Shown here piece by piece: positions 1 through 7,467 of a DNA stretch of 33,766 nucleotides. Source of the DNA: VRUB01 sp046758085 (lineage in GTDB: Bacteria > Pseudomonadota > Gammaproteobacteria > Acidiferrobacterales > SPGG2); the NCBI GenBank assembly GCA_046758085.1, contig JBHHZP010000024.1:1-33766 (forward strand), read 5' to 3'. The notes under the pieces are model-generated. The model was not told the DNA's origin. It ran no database searches and saw nothing but the letters and a program-made list of their open reading frames with translations. Every line of letters begins with the position of its first letter. Positions within the stretch are counted from its first letter, which is position 1. Position numbers and translations under genes: made by a program.

Positions 1-281
1 CGGTGTTACCACCGGCGCGGTGCGCTCTTACCGCACCTTTTCACCCTTACCCGGCCACTTACAGTAAGCGGCCAGGCGGTATGTTTTCTGTGGCACTTTC
101 CGTAGACTCGCGTCCCCCAGGCATTACCTGGCACCCTGCCCTATGGAGCCCGGACTTTCCTCCCGTCACCTACCCTTGACACCCTCTACCCGGAGAAGGT
201 CCGGTGCCGGTGGCTACTTGATCCGCAGCTTCACCGAGTGTGTCAGGGGTAAGTGACGGGCGACTGTCTGGCCGACTCCCA
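1..281 (-). ncRNA. rnpB: RNase P RNA (5' part, cut by window edge)
   Basis: This is the catalytic RNA of ribonuclease P, which removes the 5' leader of precursor tRNAs. On the minus strand the highly conserved core around positions 120-170 is plain: GAGGAAAGUCCGGGCUCC followed by AUAGGGCAGGGUGCCAGGUAAU. The 5' end carries the CCAGACAGUCGCC element (261-275) usual in gammaproteobacterial bacterial-type A RNAs, so the transcript should begin near 281. Further 3' the GGUAAGGGUGAAA and GGUGCGGUAAGAGCGCACC segments are present. The RNA runs off position 1 just after the GGUAACACCG stretch, so the 3' part, including the second half of the P4 pairing, is missing here. Confidence 0.96.
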
Positions 282-287
282 GTAACC

Positions 288-293
288 AGTATA
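288..293 (-). promoter_or_regulatory. Extended -10 promoter of rnpB
   Basis: On the minus strand TATACT lies 7 bases before the expected 5' end of the RNase P RNA and is preceded by TGG, giving the extended -10 form TGnTATACT. No good -35 box is seen at the usual distance, as expected when an extended -10 carries recognition. Confidence 0.6.
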
Positions 294-427
294 CCAGCCC
301 GCCCGCAAACCCCGCCCGGGGGCACGGTCAGAAACCGAGCGCAGGCCGCCAGGGTGCTGAAAAACTATTCCCAGGAGTCGGGCAGAGCGGTGCGTGGGCG
401 AAGCGAAATCAGCGGAAGGTGCGGAAG

Positions 428-845
428 GTGAGTGGGGCAAAGACGAGCGTGCGATGGGTGAGCCGGAGAAAGACAACAGTCCGGCGGGTGAGCCGGAAGA
501 AGGCGAAGGTCCAGTGAACCTTCGCCCCGGCGAACGCCCGAGCCAGGAAAGGCTCGGGCCGGTGCCCAAGCGCAGCAGGGAGTGCGAAGCGCAGGGATTT
601 GCCCGGTGAACGGGCGTGCTACGGACGGCACACCCCGGTGTTTGATGCCCGCCCTCCTGGGCGTGCACCCTGCGGGTCGCCTACGGCGGTCCAGTCGCTC
701 CCGGCGAAATTGTCGAGCGAAGCCGGACAGCAAGAGCGAAGAAAGGCTTGGGCCGGTGCCCAAGCGAAGCAGGGAGTGCGCAGCGCGGGGGCGTAGCGCA
801 GGAAGGCAAGGCCCGGGCTTTGATGCCCGCCGTTCCTTAAGTGGA
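428..845. repeat. GC-rich intergenic repeat, copies A and B
   Basis: Non-coding DNA between rnpB and the first protein gene. Copy A (about 428-600) contains GGTGAGCCGGAAGAAGGCGA (487-506) and a GGCTCGGGCCGGTGCCCAAGC block. Copy B (about 641-845) starts TTTGATGCCCGCC and continues with GGGTCGCCTACGGCGGTCCA and CGGCGAAATTGTCGAGCGA, then repeats the GGGCCGGTGCCCAAGCG block at 750-766. The start TTTGATGCCCGCCGT is seen once more at 819. The apparent reading frames on both strands are side effects of the high GC content; none has a ribosome site or a recognisable product. Related copies lie at 985-1190 and, inverted, at 27941-28110. Confidence 0.75.
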
Positions 846-984
846 ATATGCTGGCCGGCTCCGAAATACACGATACGGCAGCGCAACAATTTCGCGCCTT
901 GTGTCGCGCCGATGAGCTAAGCTGCGGAAAAACGCTGACGCGCAGCGATCTCTGAGAAATCCCTCAAAGAAACTTCCGATGCCG

Positions 985-1190
985 GAGTGGCCCAGGAGCG
1001 AGCCGGAGATAAGGCCGCGATCCAGTGAATCGCTGCCCCGGCGAGCGGGCTCGCCGCGGAAGGCGAGCGAGCCCTGGGCTTTGATGCCCGCCGTCCCTGG
1101 CGCGCACCCTTTGGGTCGCCTACGGCGGTCCACTCGCTCCCGGCGAAATTGTCGAGCGAGGCGGGAAAGCGACAGCGAAGAAAGTGCCAT
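985..1190. repeat. GC-rich intergenic repeat, copy C
   Basis: The stretch 1080-1184 is a near-copy of 641-745, sharing TTTGATGCCCGCC, GGGTCGCCTACGGCGGTCCA and CGGCGAAATTGTCGAGCGA with few mismatches. The part before it (998-1045), with GCGAGCCGGAGATAAGGCCG and TCCAGTGAATCG, matches the front of copy A. A 7-base stem, CTCGCTC paired with GAGCGAG around the GGCGAAATTGT loop, is kept in copy C (about 1132-1160). No gene is visible between this copy and 1322. Confidence 0.75.
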
Positions 1191-1322
1191 TTGCGGACCT
1201 AACGACGCAAAAACGCTAAGATGTAAAAAATCCGGAAAATTTTCCCTCGGCCCACTCTGCGTTGCTGGGGAGGACCCCGAACAATGCCGGAGTGCAAAAT
1301 CACCCAAACCGCGGTAATAGGC

Positions 1323-1643
1323 TCAACGGTCCTCCCAACCGTCGAGCTCGTCGTCATCGTCATCCGGTTCGCCGTCCAGAGGGTCGGCGTAACGATCGCT
1401 CTCCGGATCCACTTCATCATCCGTGGTGATTCCCTCGCGGGTTCTGATGGATTTATCGTAGGGTACTATCGGTTCGATATCCCATTCGTACCACGAATCT
1501 ATGTCCAGCTCCTCGACCTCGTCATCGATGTACTGAATCTGGACGATGCCTTCGTCTTCATCGACCGCCACAACCTTAAATTCGTAGCCTTTCTCCAGAT
1601 GACGGTACCACTGTCCCACGACCGGTTCCGCGTCCCACGACAT
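1323..1643 (-). CDS. Small acidic conserved protein (DUF6763-like)
   Basis: A 106-residue protein with no signal peptide or membrane segment. The first 60 residues form a compact pattern: WYRHLEKGYEFKVVAVDEDEG, then IQYIDDEVEELDIDSWYEW. This resembles the short acidic gammaproteobacterial proteins filed under DUF6763 (family assignment from memory, not searched). The last 40 residues are a very acidic tail with a run of five Asp. No function is known to me. The start is supported by AGAGGGC eight bases upstream of the ATG and by a promoter-like sequence at 1731-1759. It stands alone, facing away from the upstream genes across a 960-base gap. Confidence 0.85.
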   Translation of the reverse strand: MSWDAEPVVGQWYRHLEKGYEFKVVAVDEDEGIVQIQYIDDEVEELDIDSWYEWDIEPIVPYDKSIRTREGITTDDEVDPESDRYADPLDGEPDDDDDELDGWEDR

Positions 1644-1730
1644 TGCGCTTGCCCTCTTGTGCTTTCGTGCCCGGCAGTTGTCGGCCCTTTCCGCGACTGG
1701 TGAGAAACCTTCAAGTCGTTCCGTCCAATA

Positions 1731-1759
1731 ATATTAGTATGCGCCAGCTTTTGCGTCAC
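1731..1759 (-). promoter_or_regulatory. Probable sigma-70 promoter of the small acidic protein gene
   Basis: On the minus strand GTGACG (1754-1759) and TAATAT (1731-1736) are separated by 17 bases; each matches four of six consensus positions. The predicted transcript start lies about 80 bases before the ATG at 1643. Confidence 0.4.
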
Positions 1760-2604
1760 CGGTAGTAGGGCAGGCCGCGTGCGAGCTGTCTCGAGGCCAT
1801 GACGGCAGCGGCTGTAGCGGGTGCGTCGGCGGTGGTCGCCATCCCGGGCTGCCCGGCAATAGCCCGACGGCCGCGGGGCCTGTCGCTCGCCCCGAGCTCT
1901 GATATACGCCCCGCGTGCGTGCGCCCTATGGACACCTTAATAAATCTGGTCTCACTCCGTCTCTGCCTGTGCCGTGACCTGACACTCGACGACCGGGACA
2001 CCCTGGGGCCACAACCCATAACGCCAGGGACATAGAGACCTATCTCTGAAAATAGAAGCCGGCTTTGCCGCCTTTGTCGCTGCTTTCTGATCTCACCTTT
2101 CAACGCAGGGGACGCAGAGTTTCAAAATAATAACGCTCGACTATGTTTCGGTCTGACGGCGGCTTGGACATTCTTGCCAGACCGCTTCAATTCATGAAGA
2201 AGCGATGTTTTCACTAGAATCCTCAGCGACCTCCGCGTCTCTCGACCGCTGTTGCAGACGTGATTCTACCTCGGCAACTCGGTAACTGCTCCAGGCGTTG
2301 CCCTACGTTCTGCTTTCCTGCAGTCGTCCTGTATCTATGCAGTCGTCCTCGACCGCTGTTCCCGACGCGGTCCTACCGCCTACGTTCCTGGAGTTGTCCA
2401 TGCATGGAATTGTGTGCTCTCAGCGTTTATTCCAGGGCGCTCTTTTATGCCGAGTAGTCGAGCACATCGACAGATAGTTAATTAGAATTCTTTGCGTCTT
2501 AGTGCCTATGCCTGGGAAGTTTCATCCCAAGGAACTCCCCGCGCTCTGAGTGTTTTTGCACAGCGGTAGGTATGGCTGCGCCATTGAATGACGCGCACAC
2601 CCCC
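1760..2604. other. Long non-coding stretch with repeat fragments
   Basis: No convincing gene in about 850 bases. The reading frames present lack ribosome sites and recognisable products. The stretch holds three kinds of repeats: CGCAGAG-type fragments (2104-2119 and 2226-2242), a decayed tandem pair beginning CTCGACCGCTGTT at 2239 and 2348, and a longer repeat at 2418-2523 shared with 5829-5935. The small protein gene downstream and rsmE on the left both read on the minus strand. Confidence 0.5.
2418..2523. repeat. About 105-base dispersed repeat, copy 1
   Basis: It begins CTCAGCGTTTATTCCAGGGC and ends with TTAATTAGAATTCTTTGCGTCTTAG and GGGAAGTTT. The same ordered blocks recur at 5829-5935, with the middle portion diverged. 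It sits just beyond the 3' end of rsmE. Confidence 0.65.
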
Positions 2605-3363
2605 CTATTCATCCAGACCAGCGCGCAACGCCACATAGGCCAGCAGTGCGATGGCGGCGGTCTCAATGCGTAGAATCGCAGGACCGAGACTGACTGTCTG
2701 CGCGCCGCTTGCGACCAGACTGGCGACCTCTGCATCCGTGAAGCCGCCCTCGGGTCCCACCACCAGCAGGATCGCGCGGGTGAGCACGTCGGTTCGGACT
2801 ATGGATATCAGATCTTGCAGCGTGCGCGAGGTCGCGGGAGGATGCGCCACCCAAATCGCATACTCCATAACAGCGGTCGCGCTCATCAACGCCTCGGGGC
2901 GCACCGGCTTATGGATGACAGGAAGATGTGGCCGCCGGCTTTGCTTGCAAGCCTCCACGCAAATGCGTTGCCAGCGGCGGCTGGCGTTTGCGCCCGGCTT
3001 GACGATGCTACGGTCACATTGAAGTGGCCAGAAAGCGTTGATGCCCAGCTGCGTCGCATTTTCCAGAAGAATCGACTGACGCTCGCCTTTGGGCAAGGCA
3101 CATGCAAGCTCAATGCGTGGCTGCGGTGCCGGCACTACGCAACATTCGTCGATAATGGCCTGCAACACGGACTTTCGGCGGTCAATCGCGCTTATTTTGG
3201 CGCGGCCAACCGTACCGTGCCCATCGAATAGCCATATGTCGTCACCAACTGCGAGCCTACGGGCCCCGCCTGCATGATGGCCTTCATTGCCGGCCAGCGT
3301 TGCGATGCCCTCCGCGCTGGCGAGAGCGGGGAAATAGAACATAGGTTGCGACACCGGCGTCAT
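2605..3363 (-). CDS. rsmE: 16S rRNA (uracil-1498-N3)-methyltransferase
   Basis: RsmE uses S-adenosylmethionine to methylate N3 of U1498 in 16S rRNA of the small ribosomal subunit. At 252 residues it has the usual length. An N-terminal PUA-like part is followed by a SPOUT (trefoil-knot) methyltransferase domain. The family hallmarks are present: LPKGER (about 90-95), EACKQSRR (about 137-144), the GPEGG cofactor loop (203-207) and LGPAILRIETA (226-236), which forms part of the knot. The first ATG is used here; the ATG at residue 8 is also possible, since neither has a strong ribosome site. It lies 30 bases after rsmJ, so the two rRNA methyltransferase genes probably form one transcript. Confidence 0.93.
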   Translation of the reverse strand: MTPVSQPMFYFPALASAEGIATLAGNEGHHAGGARRLAVGDDIWLFDGHGTVGRAKISAIDRRKSVLQAIIDECCVVPAPQPRIELACALPKGERQSILLENATQLGINAFWPLQCDRSIVKPGANASRRWQRICVEACKQSRRPHLPVIHKPVRPEALMSATAVMEYAIWVAHPPATSRTLQDLISIVRTDVLTRAILLVVGPEGGFTDAEVASLVASGAQTVSLGPAILRIETAAIALLAYVALRAGLDE

Positions 3364-3393
3364 TGGCTCGACTCACGCTCGGAAGTCACTATT

Positions 3394-4224
3394 TCAGCGG
3401 TTGGCGATGTAGACATCGTAGCGCACCAACTTACCTTCGTAGCTGATGGTCGGATTCGCGAACAAAGGTGGCACATGATCCGGGCGCTTGACCACCACTC
3501 GATTAGCAACGTACCGCCGACAGATTTCGAACAGCTCCAGAGCGTCCTCATCGTTGCCGACCAGATCGCGCACTACACGCAGCGACTTTTTCGCGAGCGC
3601 GGAGCGTTTTCGCTTCGGCGGAAACATGGGGTCCATGTAAACAACATTGGGCCGCGGGTACATGGTCGGTAGTACATCCCGCGCATCAGCTGTTATTACT
3701 GTCAACCGGCCGCCCAAAGCCATACGCGATTGGCTGTTCTGATGCGCGCGTGCCACACCATCCCGCAACAAGGCCGCGATCACCGGGGAACGCTCGATAG
3801 CCGTTACGTTGTAGCCTAGGCATGCGAGCAAGAGTGCGTCTTGCCCGAGACCCGCCGTCACATCGATCACCGAGCGGGTGCGCGCACCCATCGCCCGTAC
3901 CAACGGCTGGCCCCGTGAAAGCTTCTTCCGGTTGTAGCCCGTACAAACTGCCGAGACATCGACATAGATAGGCCGGGCACGGCGGCTGCGGTTGTCACGC
4001 AACTCTAGTCGCTCCGGCGTACGGGCCAGGAGATAGGCAAAGCACCTTGCGCCGGCCGCGTCTGTCGTCGGCAAACCAAGCTCTCGCGCTAACGCTGCAA
4101 CCGAGGCATCCGGTTCCGCGATGACTGCGACCCGACCGGGCGCCGGTGCACACAAGCCACGTGGCGCCGCTACGCCGCGGATTTCATCGCTGCTTATTGC
4201 CACTGGAATATCATACGCTATCAT
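3394..4224 (-). CDS. rsmJ: 16S rRNA (guanine-1516-N2)-methyltransferase
   Basis: RsmJ methylates N2 of G1516 in 16S rRNA. Counting from the ATG at 4224 the protein has 276 residues, about 25 more than the E. coli protein, the excess being at the N terminus. The Rossmann methyltransferase motif I, DVTAGLGQD (about 121-129), and the acceptor-site motif YMDPMFPPKRKRSA (about 196-209) match the family closely, as do VVKRPD and the final YDVYIA. An in-frame GTG at 4248 would add eight residues but has no better ribosome site. The gene is first in the rsmJ-rsmE pair and diverges from the FecR-SPOR gene. Confidence 0.93.
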   Translation of the reverse strand: MIAYDIPVAISSDEIRGVAAPRGLCAPAPGRVAVIAEPDASVAALARELGLPTTDAAGARCFAYLLARTPERLELRDNRSRRARPIYVDVSAVCTGYNRKKLSRGQPLVRAMGARTRSVIDVTAGLGQDALLLACLGYNVTAIERSPVIAALLRDGVARAHQNSQSRMALGGRLTVITADARDVLPTMYPRPNVVYMDPMFPPKRKRSALAKKSLRVVRDLVGNDEDALELFEICRRYVANRVVVKRPDHVPPLFANPTISYEGKLVRYDVYIANR

Positions 4225-4315
4225 CGACTCGCGGCGGTAGAAATACACAGGGTCGAGCCAATGCTGTCGCCGCCGACAATTTTAGTGGCATGGACATTGG
4301 TCTGCCGAGGAAAGC

Positions 4316-5233
4316 TTGATCCGTAAAATGAAAATGAAGATCCGCGCTTTGCTGTCTTGGTCGCGGCCCTGGCTCATGGTGATGGGGTTGCTGGGGCCCT
4401 CGCTGCTGCACGCGGCACCCATGGCTGTGGTCGAAAGTCTGCAGTTGCCTGCTTGGGTCGAGCATAACGGTATACGCGCTGCGCTCGCACCCGGAATGAT
4501 CCTTAGCGGCTCCGACACGGTTGCGACTGGCGCAGGCGCGCGAATTCTGATACGCATGGCCGACGGAAGCCATATCAAGCTCGGAGAAAACGCCACACTG
4601 CGAATGACCGACCTGCGTGTGGCTCCCCAAGGAATCCTTCACGCAACGCTGAATGTCATCATTGGCGCCTTTCGCTTCACCACTTCCCGGCTTGCGAGGC
4701 AACGTAAACGCAACATCTTGATAAACATCGTAAGTTTGTCCGTGGGCGTGCGCGGCACCGATGTGTGGGGCAAGGCGGCCAGCGACAAGAACATCTTGTG
4801 TTTGATTGATGGCCGTGTCTCCGTGCGGGATCACGCCAACAATAAGACCTTCATAATGGCGCAAGCCCTGACTTTCTATATTGCTCCGCATGACCAGCCA
4901 CCACTGCCTGTGCAGCCGGTATCCCGGACACGGCTGCAAGGCTGGGCACGGCAAGTGGAGCTACTTAAGGGCCACGGTATCTTGGCGGAGGACGGGACAT
5001 GGGTCGTGCACCTCTTATCCAGGCACACCCGGGAACGCGCCGAAGGTGTGCAGCAAGAACTGGTCACGGCGGGTTACCCGGCAGTGTTGGCCAAGGCTCG
5101 CATCGACGATGATACGTACTATCGCGTCAGTGTCGCGGGCTTCAAAAACAAAAAGGAAGCGAAGGGATTTCGACGCTCGATCAAGGGAAAGTTTGGCATC
5201 ACCAAGCCGTGGATTTCACAGCGCACGCTTTGA
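4316..5233 (+). CDS. Exported FecR-domain protein with C-terminal SPOR domain
   Basis: A 305-residue envelope protein. Residues 1-34 look like a signal peptide (basic start, hydrophobic core, LLHAAP cleavage region). Residues about 50-160 match the FecR domain: a GARILIRMADGSHIKLGENATLRM core and the later SLSVGVRGTDVWG block. Residues about 228-300 look like a SPOR domain (WVVHLLSRH at its start, YYRVSVAGFKNKKEA near its end), a fold that binds peptidoglycan lacking stem peptides. The protein is therefore probably periplasmic and septum- or wall-associated rather than the iron-signalling FecR itself. The TTG start at 4316 has GAGGAAAG five bases upstream; ATGs at 4328 and 4334 are alternatives. 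No sigma/FecA partner is adjacent. Confidence 0.8.
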   Translation: MIRKMKMKIRALLSWSRPWLMVMGLLGPSLLHAAPMAVVESLQLPAWVEHNGIRAALAPGMILSGSDTVATGAGARILIRMADGSHIKLGENATLRMTDLRVAPQGILHATLNVIIGAFRFTTSRLARQRKRNILINIVSLSVGVRGTDVWGKAASDKNILCLIDGRVSVRDHANNKTFIMAQALTFYIAPHDQPPLPVQPVSRTRLQGWARQVELLKGHGILAEDGTWVVHLLSRHTRERAEGVQQELVTAGYPAVLAKARIDDDTYYRVSVAGFKNKKEAKGFRRSIKGKFGITKPWISQRTL

Positions 5234-5234
5234 T

Positions 5235-5279
5235 GCAGAGGCGCGGAGAACGCAGAGAATTCTTGATTAAGAACTCTGC
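5235..5279. terminator. Hairpin between convergent genes, built from a CGCAGAG repeat
   Basis: The sequence GCAGAG (5252-5257) AA TTCTT GATT AAGAA CTCTGC (5274-5279) forms an 11-pair stem with a two-base bulge and a four-base loop. It lies 18 bases after the stop of the FecR-SPOR gene and before the stop of the convergent DUF4156 gene. A T-tract is weak, so its role as a two-way terminator is inference. Confidence 0.4.
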
Positions 5280-5311
5280 ACCCGCTGCGCCTGCGCTGCA
5301 CGTAATGCAGG

Positions 5312-5659
5312 CTAGCCACCCGGGTTAACGCACTTATAGACCGCGAACGACTGCTTGCCTTCGCTTGGCTCGGTGGTAGCGACGATCGTATCACCGCCGA
5401 TGTCGGCGGCACTGTTACGGCCCAGGATGGCGAGCTCCTTCTTTACTTTCTTCTCACCGCGCTTGATCCCCAAAACGTAATTGTCTTTCAGCGACACGGT
5501 CGTTTTGCCCAGTTTTTTGCACGTGGTCACTTCCTTCGACTCCAGGACTCGCACCTTCTCTCCTGCGGGCGTCAACTTGACCCACTTGGCGCCTACCAAT
5601 GGTGCCCACAAGAGATTAAGCGCGATTACTGGCATTAATATGATTAGGCTTTTCTTCAT
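5312..5659 (-). CDS. Exported DUF4156 family protein
   Basis: A 115-residue protein starting at the ATG preceded by a strong ribosome site (GGGAGGTAA). Residues 1-23 form a signal peptide ending LVGA. The mature part follows the DUF4156 pattern seen in E. coli YjeI: LTPAGEKVRVLESKEV, then TCKKLGKT, NSAADIGGDTIV and a final AVYKC. Two cysteines, one in the first third and one near the C terminus, are at the family positions and may form a disulfide. Unlike YjeI there is no lipobox cysteine, so it should be soluble in the periplasm. Function is unknown. An in-frame start 16 codons earlier lacks a ribosome site. Confidence 0.82.
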   Translation of the reverse strand: MKKSLIILMPVIALNLLWAPLVGAKWVKLTPAGEKVRVLESKEVTTCKKLGKTTVSLKDNYVLGIKRGEKKVKKELAILGRNSAADIGGDTIVATTEPSEGKQSFAVYKCVNPGG

Positions 5660-5712
5660 TCCATTTACCTCCCATCGATCATGGCGCAAACAACTCGCCG
5701 GCAGCAATAGGC

Positions 5713-5718
5713 ATTATA
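5713..5718 (-). promoter_or_regulatory. -10 box upstream of the DUF4156 gene
   Basis: A perfect TATAAT on the minus strand lies about 54 bases before the ATG at 5659. No clear -35 hexamer is seen at 16-18 bases, so the promoter may need an activator. Confidence 0.4.
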
Positions 5719-5828
5719 CCCCAGAGACGTACTCCGACGATCGCTCCACTGCGCCGGCAGGGTTACCGTGCAACGCGCGGCGGCTGCCGAACCTCCCGGG
5801 CGCGCTTCTGATAAGCTAGCGGCCGCGT

Positions 5829-5935
5829 TCTCAGCGTTTATTCCAGGGCCTTTCTTGGCACGCAGCCTACGCATCAGTGCGGAGAAACTGACGGGTTAAC
5901 TAGAAAATCTTTGCGTCTTTGCGTTGGAAGTTTTG
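5829..5935. repeat. About 105-base dispersed repeat, copy 2
   Basis: It starts CTCAGCGTTTATTCCAGGGC, identical over 20 bases to copy 1 at 2418, and ends with TTAACTAGAAAATCTTTGCGTCTTTGCG and GGAAGTTTTG. The two ends are conserved and the middle is diverged. It lies just 3' of the cupin gene, as copy 1 lies just 3' of rsmE. Confidence 0.65.
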
Positions 5936-5938
5936 TTT

Positions 5939-6394
5939 TTACCCTTTTTCTTTTACCGCTACGGGCCGGTCGCGCTGTGCTGGCACTATACATAAAAACC
6001 CGAGCGGTTCCGGGCCTCGGGGATTGCAAAACTGGTGCACTTCCCATGGGGCAATGTAGACGACGTCACCGAATGACAGCGCCTCCCGACGCTCCCCCAG
6101 CACCACCTCACCGTGACCACGCACCACCATAACCACGTGCTGATGTGCGTGTCTCTCCAGGCTGGAGAATCCGCCGGTCTGTACCTCGAAGTAGCGCAAA
6201 TGAAACGGTGAGGGCACATCGTCCGATCCCCCTACGAGGGAGGTGCGGGTCACGCTGCGCCAGCTCCCGGGCTCGTCCTTGTAAATCCTGCGCACGGCGC
6301 CGTCCCATGCAAAGCCCCCCTGGTATTTGATCACCTTGCTTTCGTTTGTCGCACCCTGTGGCAGTGCCGCATCCTCGTGCTCTTTGTGTTTCAT
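5939..6394 (-). CDS. Cupin-domain protein
   Basis: A 151-residue single-domain cupin, predicted cytoplasmic. The beta-barrel motif 1 is seen as RHAHQH (81-86) followed by VVRGHGEVVLG, and motif 2 as APWEVHQF with His120. Three histidines in motif 1 plus His120 could hold a metal; the usual motif-1 glutamate is not obvious at its standard place. The ATG overlaps the stop of the upstream dehydrogenase (ATGA), so it is translationally coupled and the last gene of a three-gene operon. A cupin paired with sugar- or polyol-type dehydrogenases could be an isomerase, a dioxygenase or a sensor; the sequence does not decide. Confidence 0.85.
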   Translation of the reverse strand: MKHKEHEDAALPQGATNESKVIKYQGGFAWDGAVRRIYKDEPGSWRSVTRTSLVGGSDDVPSPFHLRYFEVQTGGFSSLERHAHQHVVMVVRGHGEVVLGERREALSFGDVVYIAPWEVHQFCNPRGPEPLGFLCIVPAQRDRPVAVKEKG

Positions 6395-7467
6395 GTTGAG
6401 CCGTCTCCGAATACCACCAGTACCTTCAATACATCGCCGCCGCTCTTTGCGGTGTTGTAAGCGCGCTGGATCTCGTCGATCGGGAAGCGGTGCGTAATGA
6501 GCGGCGAGACATCGACCGCACCGGTGCGCAGCAGCTCATAAGCCCGGCGTGTGTCCTGCGGACCACAGGAGTAGGAAGGCACCAGGCTTATCTCGCGAAA
6601 GTAAAGATCACAAAAGTCCAACGCGGTGGGTACACTCGGCGTCGGTGTAAACAGCACGACCGTGCCGCCATTTCTGACATAACCCAGAGACTGCACTATC
6701 ACCTCCGGGCTTCCCGGTCCCACGATCACGTAGTCCGCGCCCTCGAAACCCTGCCTACGGGTCTCGCCATCCAGCTCCCGGGGGGTGAAGACCCGCTCTG
6801 CACCGAAGTGGCGTGCATGCTCCCGCCGCTCTGCATCAGGCTCCACCGCCCACACCTCAGAGCTGCCCGCCGCCTTGGCCGCAGCAATATTCAACAGACC
6901 CATGACTCCGCAGCCGACCACAACCCCGTGCGCAGGCACACGTTCACCCAGGCGCGCCAACGCCTTCACCGAACAGGCTAGCGGCTCGATGAGCGTGCCG
7001 ACCTCGGGCGTCAGATCGTCAATGGGAAACGAGTCCTGGCGAGCGTTGATTGCCGGTATGCGGATATACTCGGCCATACCGCCGGGGTCTAGCTTGCTCC
7101 GACGCCAGCTGGCGCAATGCACCGGGGCACCGGCACGACAGTAGCGGCACTCCATGCAAGGGGCATGATGATGGGCGAACACGAGCTGACCCGGCTTCAC
7201 GTGCTCCAGCTCAGGCCCCACCTCGTCGGCATAGCCCACAACCTCGTGCCCAAGCACCGTGTTCACTTTGCGCTCTAGGTACCACTCCATCAGGTCACCG
7301 GAACAGATACCACACGCCGCCGTGCGCAGCAGAAGCTCGGCGCTTGATTGCAATGCGGGTCTCGGGACCACCTCCACCTCGAAGGTCTTTGGACCGCGAA
7401 TCACAGCCTGGCGCATCGATGCGGTGTCTTTTGCGAGTGGTGATTCCTGCATGCCGGCTAGCTCCAT
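6391..7467 (-). CDS. Zinc-dependent alcohol dehydrogenase family protein (downstream copy)
   Basis: A 358-residue medium-chain dehydrogenase/reductase of the threonine/sorbitol dehydrogenase branch. Catalytic zinc ligands are Cys55 in CGICSGD and His74-Glu75 in GHE. The structural zinc site is complete: Cys104, 107, 110 and 118. The Rossmann fold glycine motif GCGVMG lies near residue 185. It would oxidise an alcohol or sugar alcohol with NAD(P); the substrate cannot be read. The gene overlaps the end of the preceding dehydrogenase by 10 bases and the start of the cupin by 4. A start at Met18 (MRQAV) is possible, the first 17 residues being unlike the family. Confidence 0.9.
   Translation of the reverse strand: MELAGMQESPLAKDTASMRQAVIRGPKTFEVEVVPRPALQSSAELLLRTAACGICSGDLMEWYLERKVNTVLGHEVVGYADEVGPELEHVKPGQLVFAHHHAPCMECRYCRAGAPVHCASWRRSKLDPGGMAEYIRIPAINARQDSFPIDDLTPEVGTLIEPLACSVKALARLGERVPAHGVVVGCGVMGLLNIAAAKAAGSSEVWAVEPDAERREHARHFGAERVFTPRELDGETRRQGFEGADYVIVGPGSPEVIVQSLGYVRNGGTVVLFTPTPSVPTALDFCDLYFREISLVPSYSCGPQDTRRAYELLRTGAVDVSPLITHRFPIDEIQRAYNTAKSGGDVLKVLVVFGDGST

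Noticed and set aside
487..1190. CRISPR-like repeats near rnpB
   Set aside because: Copies are long, uneven in spacing and internally diverged; there is no constant short repeat with unique spacers and no cas gene.
243..1307. Long overlapping frames on both strands between rnpB and the small acidic protein gene
   Set aside because: They consist of translated GC-rich repeats, have no ribosome sites, and the same residues (RQFRRER, DRRRRP) recur because the DNA repeats.
1756..2103. 115-residue minus-strand frame
   Set aside because: No ribosome site, odd Arg/Ala composition, no recognisable motif, and it runs into repeat fragments.
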